In this document: positions 17,808-27,160 of the stretch, one piece after another | How positions within the stretch are numbered: the first letter of the stretch is position 1 | How the letters are laid out: each line of letters opens with the position of its first letter | Assembly (NCBI RefSeq): GCF_020144665.1 | Contig: NZ_JAAHBQ010000008.1 | Coordinates: forward strand, 1 to 64,000 | Direction: 5' to 3' | DNA: 64,000 nt | From: Oscillatoria salina IIICB1 | GTDB lineage: Bacteria; Cyanobacteriota; Cyanobacteriia; Cyanobacteriales; SIO1D9 | Translations under genes and position numbers: made by a program | Notes under the pieces: generated by a model | What the model was told of the DNA's origin: nothing | Database searches by the model: none | The model's input: the letters and a program-made list of their open reading frames with translations, nothing else

Positions 17808-18377
17808 ATGAATAATTTCCTGAAATGGTCTGTTTTCTTTGTCTCAGTCACGGCTGTCGGATTAGCAGCAATAATTTACTTTCCCTTCCAGAAAAAAAAT
17901 GACTTAGCTAGCAGCAATCTTCCTACCCTGGAAAATAACCCTAATTCAGTGGTAGCAGTTAGTGTTTGGGATCGAAACATCAAACCTTATACCGGAAACT
18001 CAGAGTTAACCGTTTATCGCAGCCCCTCTTGTGGTTGCTGTGGTGAATGGGTCAAACATATGCAAAAACACGGTTTCCAAGTCAAAGATATTCAAACCGA
18101 CGAAATGGAAACACTCAAACAACAATACAATCTACCCGAAGAACTTGCCTCATGTCATACAGCGATCGTTGATGGTTACGTCGTTGAAGGACATATCCCT
18201 GGTAATGATGTTAAACGTTTGCTGCAACAAAAGCCAGATATCGCCGGAATTGCTGTACCGGGAATGCCCCTTGGTAGTCCGGGAATGGAAGCTGGAGACA
18301 GAAAAGAAGCTTTCGCCGTTATTTCTTTTAATCAAAGTGGTGAAACCGAAATATTTGCAGAACATCTTTCTTATTAA
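17808..18377 (+). CDS. DUF411 metal-binding protein, membrane-anchored
   Basis: 189 residues: an N-terminal transmembrane or signal segment (about 7-26), then a DUF411 domain (about 65-185). The motif SPSC75-G-C77-C78-GEW, plus Cys116-His117 and His129, are candidate metal ligands in a thioredoxin-like fold. The segment IAVPGMPLGSPGME is typical of the family. DUF411 proteins often sit beside copper-resistance genes, and the multicopper oxidase starts 56 bases downstream on the same strand. A periplasmic copper-binding role is inferred. Confidence 0.88.
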   Translation: MNNFLKWSVFFVSVTAVGLAAIIYFPFQKKNDLASSNLPTLENNPNSVVAVSVWDRNIKPYTGNSELTVYRSPSCGCCGEWVKHMQKHGFQVKDIQTDEMETLKQQYNLPEELASCHTAIVDGYVVEGHIPGNDVKRLLQQKPDIAGIAVPGMPLGSPGMEAGDRKEAFAVISFNQSGETEIFAEHLSY

Positions 18378-18432
18378 CCTGAGTTGAAAATTTAACAGTC
18401 AAAATTAAGTCGCAGTTATCCAACTTTCTTTC

Positions 18433-19917
18433 ATGCAAAAACTCAACCGCAGACAATTCTTGGTGCTGAGTGCGAGTAGTACAGGAGCAGTATTGCTGTC
18501 TCAATGTGGCAGAGGGCAAAGCCAAGAAAATAACGATTATAAAAGATCTCTCGCTCCCGTCTACACCAGTCAGAATAATTTGTTAGAGCTTGATTTAGAA
18601 GCAAGTTCTCGTCCCGTTCAATTAGGAACTCAACAAGCAGATCTTTTAACTTATAACGGACAAGTTCCTGCCCCCCGCTTAGAAGCTAAACCAGGAGATC
18701 GAGTTCGGATTCACTTTATAAATAACTTAGCTAAACCTACTAACCTTCACTATCACGGACTCCATATTCCTCCAACTGGAAACGCAGATAACGTTTTTCT
18801 CCATATTTCACCAGGAGAAAAATTGACTTATGAATTTGTCATTCCTGACAATCATCCCGCCGGAACATTTTGGTATCATCCGCACCTACACGGCTTAGTT
18901 GCCGAACAAGTGTTTGGTGGGTTAGCAGGTTTATTTATTGTGCGAGGGGAATTGGATGAGATTCCTGAAGTTAAAGCCGCCAAAGAAGAATTTCTAGTGC
19001 TACAAGATTTTGCTTTGGATGAACAAGGAAAGCCTTTATCTTCCGCGCAAATGTCAATTATGACCGGACGAGAAGGAAATATCTTAACGGTTAACGGTCA
19101 AACAAATCCCCGTTTCTCTATACCTAAAAATGGCTTAGTGCGCTGGCGCATTCTCAATGCTTCTCCGTCTCGTTTCTATCAGCTAAGTCTCGAAAATCAT
19201 CCTTTTTATCTAATTGCCACTGATGGGGGAGCATTAGATAAACCTGTGAAAATGTCTGAGTTGCTGCTGACTCCTGGGGAACGAGTGGAAGTTTTGATTC
19301 GAGGAGATGCGGAACCTAGAGAATATCGTTTGCTTAATTTACCCTACGATCGCGGAGGTATGGGGATGATGGGAGGCGGTATGATGAGGGGAAGAGGTAT
19401 GATGAGGGGAAGGGGTATGATGGGCAGAAGCCTTAATCGTCAAACACCAATGGTTCTCGCCACTGTGAGTTATGATGCGGCGGTTGAACCGATGGCGTTA
19501 CCCACTGCTGTTTCTACAGTTGAAGTTTTACCTGAATCTCAGCAGATACGACGGTTTCAACTCAATCATGGGATGACTCCGGGAATGGGAATGGCATTTT
19601 TGATTAATGGTCAACCTTATCAAAGCGATCTGATTCAGACTCAAGTTAATCTTAATCGAGTTGAAGATTGGGAAATTACTAATACAGGGGTGATGGATCA
19701 TCCTTTCCACCTTCACATTAATTCATTTCAAGTTATTAGTCGCAATGGTCAACCTGAACCCTATCGTAGTTGGAAAGATACAATCTTAGTTCGTGCTGGG
19801 GAAACGGTTCGCATTCGGATACCGTTTCGGGACTTTACAGGTAAAACGGTTTACCATTGTCATATTCTCGACCATGAAGATTTGGGGATGATGGGTAATT
19901 TGGTCATTGATAGCTGA
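18433..19917 (+). CDS. Multicopper oxidase (CueO/laccase-like) with Met-rich insert
   Basis: 494 residues. The N-terminus has a twin-arginine signal (NRRQFLVLSAS, Arg6-Arg7) and a possible but atypical lipobox at Cys25. All four copper motifs are present: H106-Y-H108, H149-P-H151-L-H153, H423-PF-H426-L-H428 and H475-C476-H477-ILD-H481-EDLGM486. The type 1 site thus has Cys476 with Met486 as axial ligand. A Met/Gly/Arg-rich loop (about 310-331, repeated G-M-M) resembles the copper-binding insert of CueO-type cuprous oxidases. It forms a pair with the upstream DUF411 gene, suggesting periplasmic copper tolerance. Confidence 0.94.
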   Translation: MQKLNRRQFLVLSASSTGAVLLSQCGRGQSQENNDYKRSLAPVYTSQNNLLELDLEASSRPVQLGTQQADLLTYNGQVPAPRLEAKPGDRVRIHFINNLAKPTNLHYHGLHIPPTGNADNVFLHISPGEKLTYEFVIPDNHPAGTFWYHPHLHGLVAEQVFGGLAGLFIVRGELDEIPEVKAAKEEFLVLQDFALDEQGKPLSSAQMSIMTGREGNILTVNGQTNPRFSIPKNGLVRWRILNASPSRFYQLSLENHPFYLIATDGGALDKPVKMSELLLTPGERVEVLIRGDAEPREYRLLNLPYDRGGMGMMGGGMMRGRGMMRGRGMMGRSLNRQTPMVLATVSYDAAVEPMALPTAVSTVEVLPESQQIRRFQLNHGMTPGMGMAFLINGQPYQSDLIQTQVNLNRVEDWEITNTGVMDHPFHLHINSFQVISRNGQPEPYRSWKDTILVRAGETVRIRIPFRDFTGKTVYHCHILDHEDLGMMGNLVIDS

Positions 19918-19984
19918 ATTCGATTCTCGGAAAGAGAGTTGCTGAATGTTTGACGAGTTTATCTTCAGTTATCCTCATAGCCTC

Positions 19985-20017
19985 AAAAAAAAAATTCCCC
20001 AGTCCAATGACTAGGGG
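19985..20017 (-). terminator. Rho-independent terminator of the purK / structured-RNA transcript
   Basis: Reading leftward, CCCCTAGTC (20017-20009) pairs with GACTGGGG (20004-19997) and is followed by AA and ten T residues (19994-19985). This is a strong intrinsic terminator on the minus strand. On the plus strand no T-run follows the stem, so it does not serve the multicopper oxidase gene. Confidence 0.85.
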
Positions 20018-20212
20018 TTGAGAGTCTACCGCAACGCCGTCTTACCTCAGTTTCCGACCTGGGTAAACCAGGTGGGTATCGACGCTATCCGCTTGAAGTT
20101 TCCGGGTACAAGCCCGGTTTACTGCCACGAAGCTGTTGATTCCCTTTTACGAAAAGCATAGATCGTAAAACTATGTTGGCAGTCACCAACGTCGCAGTAG
20201 AACTCACTCTTT
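20018..20212 (-). ncRNA. ssaA: Probable 6S RNA (SsaA) downstream of purK
   Basis: About 195 bases between purK and a strong leftward terminator with no coding frame. Both ends pair: UCUACUGCGACG near the 5' end is fully complementary (with G-U pairs) to CGUUGCGGUAGA near the 3' end, and the flanking GAG/CUC extend the stem. Inside are hairpins with UUUUACGA/UCGUAAAA, CCGGG/CCCGG and ACCUGG/CCAGGU stems. The long closing stem, central region and size near 185-200 nt fit 6S RNA, which mimics an open promoter and sequesters RNA polymerase. The cyanobacterial 6S gene ssaA is known to be linked to purK. Exact ends are estimates. Confidence 0.75.
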
Positions 20213-20220
20213 TATCTTAA

Positions 20221-21381
20221 TCAATTTTGCCTGGATTGTGGCAAGGGCGATCGACCGTACCAAATAAATTCGATGTTATTGGCTAATGCTTGTTCCTCTG
20301 ATAAGCCGCGATCGCCGACTAAAATGGTAACGTGACCCATTTTTCTCCCTGGACGAGATTCGGTTTTCCCGTACCAGTGCACCTTGGTTTGAGGAATTTG
20401 GGCTAGTTTTTGCCGTTTTTCGCTGTAGTCTTCTTCAGAGTGTTCGTAACCAAGTAAATTAACCATTACTGCACCGCTACAGTTTAATTTTGGAGAAGGT
20501 AATGGTAAACCTGCTACTGCTCTGAGGTGCATCTCGAATTGGGAAATTTCGCACGCATCAAGGGTATAATGTCCGGAGTTATGGGTACGAGGTGCAATTT
20601 CATTGACTAAAACTTTACCTTCTTTGCTTAGAAATAGTTCAATCCCAAAAACACCAACTACTTCGAGTTTATTAAGTAGATGAGTGGCGATTTTTTCTAC
20701 TTCTGCTGTTACTTCTGGCGTGACTTTAGCCGGGACAATAACTCGATGACAAACTTGTTCTTCTTGTTGGGTTTCTACTACTGGATATACTACTACTTCT
20801 CCTCTTACACCTCGCGCTGCAATTACGGCTAATTCTTTGGCAAAGGGGATAAATTCTTCTACCAGCATTGACTCGGAAGATTTTTGCTGCCAGAATTCCT
20901 CTAATTCGGCTTGGTTTTTAATAATAAATGTTCCTCGACCATCGTAGCCGTGGCGACGGGCTTTGATAACTACGGGAAAGTCGAATTCAAATTCAATATT
21001 TGACCTTTCGTTTAATAGTTTGAATTTGGGTACTGCTAAACCAATTTTTTGTAAATAACAGCGTTGTTTGTATTTGTCTAACAAAGGTTCTAAGGCTTCT
21101 AAATGAGGTCGAAAACAAGTTCTCTGGGCAGCTATTTTTTTTAAAGCTTCGAGATTAATAAACTCGTTTTCAAAGGTGATGACATCACAAATTTGGGCTA
21201 ATTTTGCTGTTGCGTTTGCGTCATTTATCGCAGCTAAAATTACTTCGTCAGATAAAGCTACTGCTGGATCGTCTTTTTTGGGCGTTTGCACGATTAAATC
21301 TATGCCTAATTTTTGGGCTGCACCCGCCATCATCCACGCTAATTGTCCTCCGCCGATTACGCCAACTCTTTTTCCTAACAT
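20221..21381 (-). CDS. purK: 5-(carboxyamino)imidazole ribonucleotide synthase (N5-CAIR synthetase)
   Basis: 386 residues from the ATG at 21381; the longer frame would begin with TTG at 21435. The protein starts LGKRVGVIGGGQLAWMM, the PurK dinucleotide-like fold, followed by an ATP-grasp domain with FPVVIKARRHGYDGRGTF, VEEFIPFAKELAVI and VNEIAPRTHNSGHYTLDAC. It converts AIR plus bicarbonate and ATP to N5-CAIR in purine synthesis. The 3' end is 8 bases from the probable 6S RNA on the same strand, so the RNA may be read through from purK or have its own promoter within it. Confidence 0.96.
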   Translation of the reverse strand: MLGKRVGVIGGGQLAWMMAGAAQKLGIDLIVQTPKKDDPAVALSDEVILAAINDANATAKLAQICDVITFENEFINLEALKKIAAQRTCFRPHLEALEPLLDKYKQRCYLQKIGLAVPKFKLLNERSNIEFEFDFPVVIKARRHGYDGRGTFIIKNQAELEEFWQQKSSESMLVEEFIPFAKELAVIAARGVRGEVVVYPVVETQQEEQVCHRVIVPAKVTPEVTAEVEKIATHLLNKLEVVGVFGIELFLSKEGKVLVNEIAPRTHNSGHYTLDACEISQFEMHLRAVAGLPLPSPKLNCSGAVMVNLLGYEHSEEDYSEKRQKLAQIPQTKVHWYGKTESRPGRKMGHVTILVGDRGLSEEQALANNIEFIWYGRSPLPQSRQN

Positions 21382-21592
21382 ATCTTTCTGTTTACTGTCA
21401 TTTTTTAGCTTAACTTGCTTGACTCTTTCTGACAATTTTGTGTTACTATGTATATAGTGGGAAAGGTGTGCGCCTATAGGGGGTGGTTAGGAGATTCCTA
21501 ACTGGTTAGTGGGAAGACAAGTTAAGACAAAAAAGTCAGACACCAACTACCCACTCTAAAGTAATAACTGGTAAATGCGAGTACGGAAATAA

Positions 21593-22138
21593 TTAGCTAC
21601 ATCCGAGAGACTTACGAGTATCGACTCCAGTGGTAGGATTTACGCCAGAAGCAGTTTGGCAAAGCTTTTTTACTTCGATACGGTCTAAAATAGCATCGGT
21701 AAAATCAGCACCAGTAGCATCTACATTATTAAAAGTAGAGCGAAGGAGAATTGCTTCGGTAAAAATAGAATTGCGTAAATCAGCACCATCAAATTCTACT
21801 AAATAACCGATCCCGTTACCAAAATTAGCGCCGTTGAAATTAGCATTATGGAGGATACAAGTATTAAAAACCGCCCCTCGTAAGTCAGCATTGCTAAAAT
21901 CAGCACCAACTAATTTTACCTGAGTAAACTGTCCCTCGATTAAATTTTTACCAGCAAAGTCACTACCGCTAAGATCCTGGTTAACATAAGCATCAAGGGA
22001 AGAAGACGTAACCGCAGATGAACTAGCAGCGATCGCACTTGGAGAAAAGCATAGCAGAGCGATCGCCATTCCCCAAACTACTACTAGGGAAAAATACTTC
22101 TTGAATAAATTATCTAAGCCTTGAGACAGAAAAAGCAT
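21593..22138 (-). CDS. Exported pentapeptide-repeat protein (probably lumenal or periplasmic)
   Basis: 181 residues from the ATG at 22138; the longer frame begins with TTG at 22180. A signal peptide (hydrophobic core [13 protein letters not shown], cleavage near SAIAA-S) is followed by about 16 pentapeptide-type units, A(D/N)LXX, at roughly 55-150: [28 protein letters not shown] and so on. The C-terminus has two cysteines (in KKLCQT and LGCS) that could form a disulfide, as in known thylakoid-lumen pentapeptide proteins. It is divergent from the GH13 gene. Confidence 0.85.
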   Translation of the reverse strand: MLFLSQGLDNLFKKYFSLVVVWGMAIALLCFSPSAIAASSSAVTSSSLDAYVNQDLSGSDFAGKNLIEGQFTQVKLVGADFSNADLRGAVFNTCILHNANFNGANFGNGIGYLVEFDGADLRNSIFTEAILLRSTFNNVDATGADFTDAILDRIEVKKLCQTASGVNPTTGVDTRKSLGCS

Positions 22139-22203
22139 GGCGTAAAGATCGTTACTCTCTTTAATGGGGATAAATTGCAAATTAAGTAAGTCCGAACAAA
22201 TCG

Positions 22204-23655
22204 ATGGAAGTTAAAACACCAGATTGGGTCAAACACGCCATATTTTACCAGATCTTCCCCGACCGTTTCGCCAAAAGCCAGCAAAACCGCAAACGGTTGC
22301 TAAAAAATGCTACCTGGGAAGCTTGGGAAGCTTTACCAACATTTCAAGGTTACAAAGGTGGCGATCTTTGGGGGGTAAGCGAAAAGTTAGACTATTTACA
22401 GGACTTAGGCATTACTGCCATTTATTTTACACCCATTTTTCAATCCGCCTCTAACCACCGCTATCATACCCACGACTATTATCAAGTAGATCCGATGTTA
22501 GGGGGAAATACTGCTTTCTGTGATTTACTCGCAGCAGCACATCAAAGGAATATAAAGATTGTACTCGATGGCGTATTCAATCACGCCAGTCGCGGGATTT
22601 TCTTTTTTCACGATATTTTGGAAAATGGTCCTTATTCTCCTTGGTTGGATTGGTTCAAGATCCAAGGTTGGCCTGTTTCGGCTTATGATGGCAGTAAACC
22701 AGCTAATTATGTAGGTTGGGCTGGTAATCGCGCTTTACCCCAGTTTAATCACGATAACCCAGAAGTACGCGAATATATTATGGAAATTGCTGAGTTTTGG
22801 GTTAAGCAAGGAATTGACGGTTGGCGCTTGGATGTACCATTTGAAATTACTACCCCTGGTTTTTGGCAAGAATTTCGCTCTCGTGTAAAATCAGTTAATC
22901 CAGATGCTTATATTGTTGGTGAGGTTTGGAGAGATTCCCGTCAGTGGTTGGATGGTACTCAGTTTGATGGGGTGATGAATTATTTGTTTACTGCGCCAAC
23001 TATTGCTTTTACTGCTGGATCTCGCGTAGATTTAGAATTGGTTGAGGAACCTTCTTACGAACCTTATCCGGCTTTGTCTGCTAGCGAGTATGCTGAGAAA
23101 ATTCAGCAATTACTCAAGTTGTATCCTTGGGAAATTCAGCTTACTCAGCTTAATTTACTTGATTCTCACGATACTGCCAGATTGTTGACTATTGCAAATG
23201 GCGATCGCGCTTCGGTTGAGCTTGCTACTCTGTTATTAATGACTTATCCGGGTGCGCCTAGTATCTATTATGGTGATGAGGTGGGTTTACCAGGAAAATT
23301 CGATCCTGATTCTCGTCGTGGTTTTCCTCCTGAGAGTGATTGGGATCTCGAAACTTTAGCTTACCACAAGCAGTTGATTGGTTTGCGATCGCGCTATCCG
23401 GCTTTGCAAATTGGTGAGTATCAAATACTTTTTGCTGAAGGAACTATTTACGTTTTTGCCCGAATTTTAGATAATGAAGAGGTTATTGTTGCTGTTAATA
23501 TTGGTACTGAACCTGTTCGAGCAAATGTTAATGCAGCAAAGCTTCATTCTCAGCCGGATAAGTTAGTTTATGGTGATGCTAACGTGACTTGGAATCAAGG
23601 TTATTTGCACTTAAGTCTTCCTTCTCGCAGTGGTTGCATTTTGGGGGTTGGTTGA
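22204..23655 (+). CDS. GH13 alpha-amylase family enzyme (cyclomaltodextrinase / neopullulanase-like)
   Basis: 483 residues. The catalytic triad of GH13 is visible: nucleophile Asp210 in [10 protein letters not shown], acid/base Glu240 in YIVGEVW, and Asp323 in [10 protein letters not shown], with [11 protein letters not shown] near 121-131 as the first conserved region. There is no long N-terminal domain and no signal peptide, so it is likely cytoplasmic. The VPFE tail after the nucleophile resembles neopullulanase/cyclomaltodextrinase types acting on maltodextrins. Substrate is not settled by sequence. Confidence 0.92.
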   Translation: MEVKTPDWVKHAIFYQIFPDRFAKSQQNRKRLLKNATWEAWEALPTFQGYKGGDLWGVSEKLDYLQDLGITAIYFTPIFQSASNHRYHTHDYYQVDPMLGGNTAFCDLLAAAHQRNIKIVLDGVFNHASRGIFFFHDILENGPYSPWLDWFKIQGWPVSAYDGSKPANYVGWAGNRALPQFNHDNPEVREYIMEIAEFWVKQGIDGWRLDVPFEITTPGFWQEFRSRVKSVNPDAYIVGEVWRDSRQWLDGTQFDGVMNYLFTAPTIAFTAGSRVDLELVEEPSYEPYPALSASEYAEKIQQLLKLYPWEIQLTQLNLLDSHDTARLLTIANGDRASVELATLLLMTYPGAPSIYYGDEVGLPGKFDPDSRRGFPPESDWDLETLAYHKQLIGLRSRYPALQIGEYQILFAEGTIYVFARILDNEEVIVAVNIGTEPVRANVNAAKLHSQPDKLVYGDANVTWNQGYLHLSLPSRSGCILGVG

Positions 23656-23708
23656 TTTTTCTCGTTTGGGCGGATTTTTCGCCCATTATGTTCTTATTTT
23701 CACCCAAA

Positions 23709-23937
23709 TACGCCAAGTCGCAAAGAAAGATAAAGAAGTTTTTAGGTAAGTTTGATGATTGATTACCCCCGAAAAAAAAAATTTCGCCCAGGTCTTGTGT
23801 TTAATTGCTTTTTCGGTTATTCTTTAATTAGTTCGCTTCATAATGGAAAATATTGACAATTTTAGAGATAAAAGGATAGAGTCTCCCTTAAAAAATAATA
23901 CCTGAAATTTGCCAAGAAGTAAAGAGAAAAATTAACT
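23709..23937. repeat. Intergenic direct repeat, copy 1
   Basis: This segment recurs at 24041-24262 with only a few substitutions and small indels, mainly in the first 60 bases (A-run length, AAGTCGCAAAG against AAGTCACCAAG). The central part from TTAATTGCTTTTTCGG to AAAGAGAAAAATTAAC is identical in both copies. No terminal inverted repeats or open frame were found. Confidence 0.9.
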
Positions 23938-24040
23938 TAGTTTGGCGATAAGCCTCCGGCATAGCTCCGCTTACCGCGATCGAAGTATTTTCGTCTTTTC
24001 CCTCGCCGATTATTACTTTAGCCCATTGAGAGATTTTCTT

Positions 24041-24262
24041 CACGCCAAGTCACCAAGATAAAGAAGTTTTTAGTTAAGCTTGATGATTGATTACCCCGAA
24101 AAAAAATTTCGCCCAGGTCTTGCGTTTAATTGCTTTTTCGGTTATTCTTTAATTAGTTCGCTTCATAATGGAAAATATTGACAATTTTAGAGATAAAAGG
24201 ATAGAGTCTCCCTTAAAAAATAATACCTGAAATTTGCCAAGAAGTAAAGAGAAAAATTAACC
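24041..24262. repeat. Intergenic direct repeat, copy 2
   Basis: Second copy of the segment at 23709-23937, about 330 bases further on. It ends about 120 bases before the trpD start and so may form part of its 5' region. The near-identity suggests a recent local duplication that carried a little over 100 bases of spacer. Confidence 0.9.
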
Positions 24263-24380
24263 TAATTTTGAGGCAGAGTTAAAAAAGAGTCTAAAGAAAC
24301 AAATTAGACTTTTGAGCTTGGGGAAAATCCCATCTTCGATTAGACTAGAAAATGCTCCACCGAGTCACTGCCTCTCAACT

Positions 24381-25439
24381 ATGGTGCAAGAATTAACAAC
24401 CACAACTACTAATTGGTCCGAATTACTGCAACAGCTACTAGACAAACAATCCCTTACCCAAACACAAGCATCAGAGTTGATGAAGGGATGGTTAAACGAA
24501 GAAATTCCCCCAGTCTTATCAGGGGCAATTTTAGCGGCAATTCAAGCTAAAGGAGTTTCCGCCGCCGAATTAGCAGGAATGGCGCAGGTATTGCAGTCTC
24601 AGTCGAAACAACAAGCAGAAATTCAACATAATCAGCCAGTAATTGATACTTGTGGGACTGGCGGAGACGGTGCCTCAACGTTTAATATTTCCACAGCCGT
24701 AGCCTTTGTTTGCGCGGCGGCAGGAGTAAAAGTCGCCAAACATGGAAATCGTTCGGCTTCGAGTAAAGTAGGTTCAGCCGACGTTTTAGAATATTTAGGA
24801 ATAGACCTTACCACAGCGACAGAAAATGTGCAAGCAGCAATTGAGGAAGTAGGAATTACGTTTTTGTTCGCCCCTGGTTGGCATCCAGCAATGAAAGCTG
24901 TAGCCCCACTGCGGCGTACTTTGAAAGTTAGGACAGTATTTAATCTCCTCGGACCTTTGGTTAATCCTTTGCGTCCTACGGGACAAGTTATTGGTGTTTA
25001 TGATGCTCAGTTTTTAGCAAATATTGCTCATGCTTTGCAAGAATTAGGAGTAGAAAAAGCGATTGTTCTTCATGGTAGAGAAAAACTTGATGAAGCTGGA
25101 TTAGCTGCGGAAACTGATTTAGCTATCCTATCAGAGGAAAAAGTACGTCTTAGTAGTCTCAATCCGTTAGATTTGGGCTTAAAAAGTGCTTCTACTGGTG
25201 AACTTCGTGGCGGAAATGTCGAGGAAAATGCGACAATTTTGCGTAATGTTTTACAAGGAAAAGGAACTGTTGCTCAGCAAGATGTAGTGGCTTTAAATAG
25301 TTCTTTGGCGCTACAAGTTGCTGGCGTTGTCCCTCTGGGAGATGGTGTTAAGGGCATTGAGAAAGCAAGGGAAATTATTAATAGTGGTACTGCTTGGTTA
25401 AAATTAGAGGAACTGGTCAAGTTTTTCCAGAAAAATTAG
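24381..25439 (+). CDS. trpD: Anthranilate phosphoribosyltransferase
   Basis: 352 residues from the ATG at 24381; a TTG-opened extension of 23 codons is unlikely. The PRPP-binding motif [17 protein letters not shown] and the anthranilate-binding [21 protein letters not shown] are intact, as are [10 protein letters not shown] and [13 protein letters not shown]. It transfers phosphoribose to anthranilate, the second committed step to tryptophan. No other trp genes are adjacent, which is usual in cyanobacteria. Confidence 0.96.
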   Translation: MVQELTTTTTNWSELLQQLLDKQSLTQTQASELMKGWLNEEIPPVLSGAILAAIQAKGVSAAELAGMAQVLQSQSKQQAEIQHNQPVIDTCGTGGDGASTFNISTAVAFVCAAAGVKVAKHGNRSASSKVGSADVLEYLGIDLTTATENVQAAIEEVGITFLFAPGWHPAMKAVAPLRRTLKVRTVFNLLGPLVNPLRPTGQVIGVYDAQFLANIAHALQELGVEKAIVLHGREKLDEAGLAAETDLAILSEEKVRLSSLNPLDLGLKSASTGELRGGNVEENATILRNVLQGKGTVAQQDVVALNSSLALQVAGVVPLGDGVKGIEKAREIINSGTAWLKLEELVKFFQKN

Positions 25440-25494
25440 TAGCGTTATTGTGAGCCGATCTACAAATATAAATTAATTTACCAATCCCCAATCC

Positions 25495-26013
25495 CTAATC
25501 CCCTTCAGGTTGGCTGAAATCAGGTAATGGAGTGAAGGTTGTATTGTCAGAACTGGGATCGGGGATAATGAGATTGGGATTGCTAAGATTAGCTTTTTCT
25601 TGGGCAGATTTTAAGTTAGCTTGATATTGAAGAATTTGTTCTTGAGCAGCGTCGTAATAAGGGCTATCTGGAGGAATAGTTTGTAAAGTAGCGATCGCTT
25701 CTTGCCAAAGTTCGCTAATAAACTGCCACTCTTCGGGTGTTTGGGCAGATTCGGCGCTGAAAGTGGCTACATAAGCCGCTCCTTGGGCGCGTTCGTAAAT
25801 TGCGGCGATTTCTTTGTCGGCTTCAGTTTCAAGTGTTGGGACGACTTCGGGAGTTGCTGTAGGAGTTGGGGTAGGAGTATCAATAGAAGAAAAAGATAGC
25901 TGCGATCGCAGTGAATCCCAAAAAGAGTTAAACTCGCTACAGCCAGCGATCGCGAAAGCGAGAGAAACTGCAAGTAAGAAAGTTGCTCGGTGGTGAGAAG
26001 AAAGAAGTATCAT
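25495..26013 (-). CDS. Putative lipoprotein of unknown function
   Basis: 172 residues. A signal sequence ends in a lipobox (FAIAG-C25), predicting a lipid-anchored protein. A Thr/Pro-rich linker (about 45-60) precedes a helical segment (about 62-145) with the pattern EEWQ...LWQEAIATLQTIPPDSPYYDAAQEQILQY; the WQ-AI-L-IP-S-Y-A-I-Y spacing resembles a TPR-like helical hairpin seen in cyanobacterial envelope proteins. The last codons and the stop (GGGGATTAG) come from a GGGATTA heptamer that continues downstream. Confidence 0.78.
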   Translation of the reverse strand: MILLSSHHRATFLLAVSLAFAIAGCSEFNSFWDSLRSQLSFSSIDTPTPTPTATPEVVPTLETEADKEIAAIYERAQGAAYVATFSAESAQTPEEWQFISELWQEAIATLQTIPPDSPYYDAAQEQILQYQANLKSAQEKANLSNPNLIIPDPSSDNTTFTPLPDFSQPEGD

Positions 26014-26183
26014 CGTTGTACGTGGGATGTTCTTCTAGTGTAAACATCAACTTGGAGATCTAGCACTAAACCAGTGCCAGGAATAGGGCGATCGCTGCTA
26101 GAGTAATACTTCCAGAGCGTAATTATATCTGTTTGTAGAGATGCTATTCTACGAATTAGTAAAAGTTTTACAGTGAAACAAAT

Positions 26184-27125
26184 ATGGCAACTGGAATGAT
26201 GATCGACGGTGAATGGCGCACCGAAGGTTATGAAAAAGACGAAAAAGGTAGATTCAAACGTAATCCTACCACATTCCGTAATTGGGTGACAGCCGATGGC
26301 TCAAGCGGTTTCAAAGCTGAATCAGGGCGCTATCATCTTTATGTTTCTTTTGCTTGTCCTTGGGCGCATCGGACTTTAATTATGCGTCAATTGAAAGGTT
26401 TAACTGAGGCAATTTCTCTTTCTGTTGTCGATCCTTATATGGGCGATAATGGTTGGCAATTTTCTGATGCTCCCGGGACAATTCCCGATCCAATTTTTCA
26501 GGCTCAATATTTGCGGGAAGTGTATAAAAAAGCCGATCCAAATTATACGGGACGGGTGACTGTGCCGATTTTATGGGATACACAAAAAGGGACAATTGTC
26601 AATAATGAATCTCGCGAAATTATCCGGATGTTTGACCGCGAGTTTAACGAGATTGCGAACAACAAAATTGATTTATGTCCCTCAGATTTAGAAGCAGAAA
26701 TAGAGAAAACTATCGAGGCTATTTATCAACCAATTAATAATGGCGTTTATCGTGCAGGTTTTGCTCAATCTCAAACAGCTTATGAAGAAGCAGTAACGGA
26801 ACTTTTTGAAGCTTTAGATTACTGGGAAACTGTCTTAGCAAAGCAGCGTTATTTGTGTGGTTCTCAACTAACAGAAGCCGATCTGTGTATGTTTACTACT
26901 TTGCTGCGTTTTGATGTTGTATATTATGTACATTTTAAATGTAATTTGCGCCATATTTACGAGTATGAGAATTTGTGGAATTATCTCAAGGATTTATATC
27001 AGCATCCAGGGGTAAAGGAAACTTGTAATTTGGCTCATATCAAGCAACATTATTATCAAAGTCATCCTCATATTAATCCGAGTGGAATTGTGGCTAAAGG
27101 TCCAATAATTAATTTTGACGAATAA
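26184..27125 (+). CDS. Glutathionyl-hydroquinone reductase (Xi-class glutathione transferase, YqjG/ECM4 type)
   Basis: 313 residues. The catalytic motif Cys58-Pro-Trp-Ala in SFACPWAHRT defines the family. An N-terminal thioredoxin fold contains VPILWDTQKGTIVNNESREIIRMF, and the C-terminal helical domain includes LCGSQLTEADLCMFTTLLRFD and KCNLRHI. These enzymes reduce glutathionyl-hydroquinones using glutathione and help detoxify quinones. The gene stands alone. Confidence 0.93.
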   Translation: MATGMMIDGEWRTEGYEKDEKGRFKRNPTTFRNWVTADGSSGFKAESGRYHLYVSFACPWAHRTLIMRQLKGLTEAISLSVVDPYMGDNGWQFSDAPGTIPDPIFQAQYLREVYKKADPNYTGRVTVPILWDTQKGTIVNNESREIIRMFDREFNEIANNKIDLCPSDLEAEIEKTIEAIYQPINNGVYRAGFAQSQTAYEEAVTELFEALDYWETVLAKQRYLCGSQLTEADLCMFTTLLRFDVVYYVHFKCNLRHIYEYENLWNYLKDLYQHPGVKETCNLAHIKQHYYQSHPHINPSGIVAKGPIINFDE

Positions 27126-27160
27126 GCGCGATCGCCACAAGTTTGCTCGATAAACTTAAA

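Larger units (their letters stand above)
23656..24380. other. Long non-coding region with a duplicated segment
   Basis: 725 bases between the GH13 gene and trpD. A weak hairpin (TGGGCG/CGCCCA) lies at about 23668. Most of the region is two copies of a roughly 225-base sequence, listed separately. Between them (about 23945-23977) is GCGATAAGC ... GCTTACCGC, an imperfect inverted repeat flanking CTCCGGCATAGCTCC, of the kind dispersed in cyanobacterial genomes. No coding frame or transposase remnant was seen. Confidence 0.6.

Noticed and set aside
20018-20212. tmRNA, RNase P RNA or SRP RNA
   Set aside because: It is too short for tmRNA or RNase P RNA and lacks the SRP tetraloop helix and a tag reading frame; 6S RNA fits better.
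23709-24262. Insertion sequence pair
   Set aside because: No transposase frame, no terminal inverted repeats and no target-site duplication were seen.
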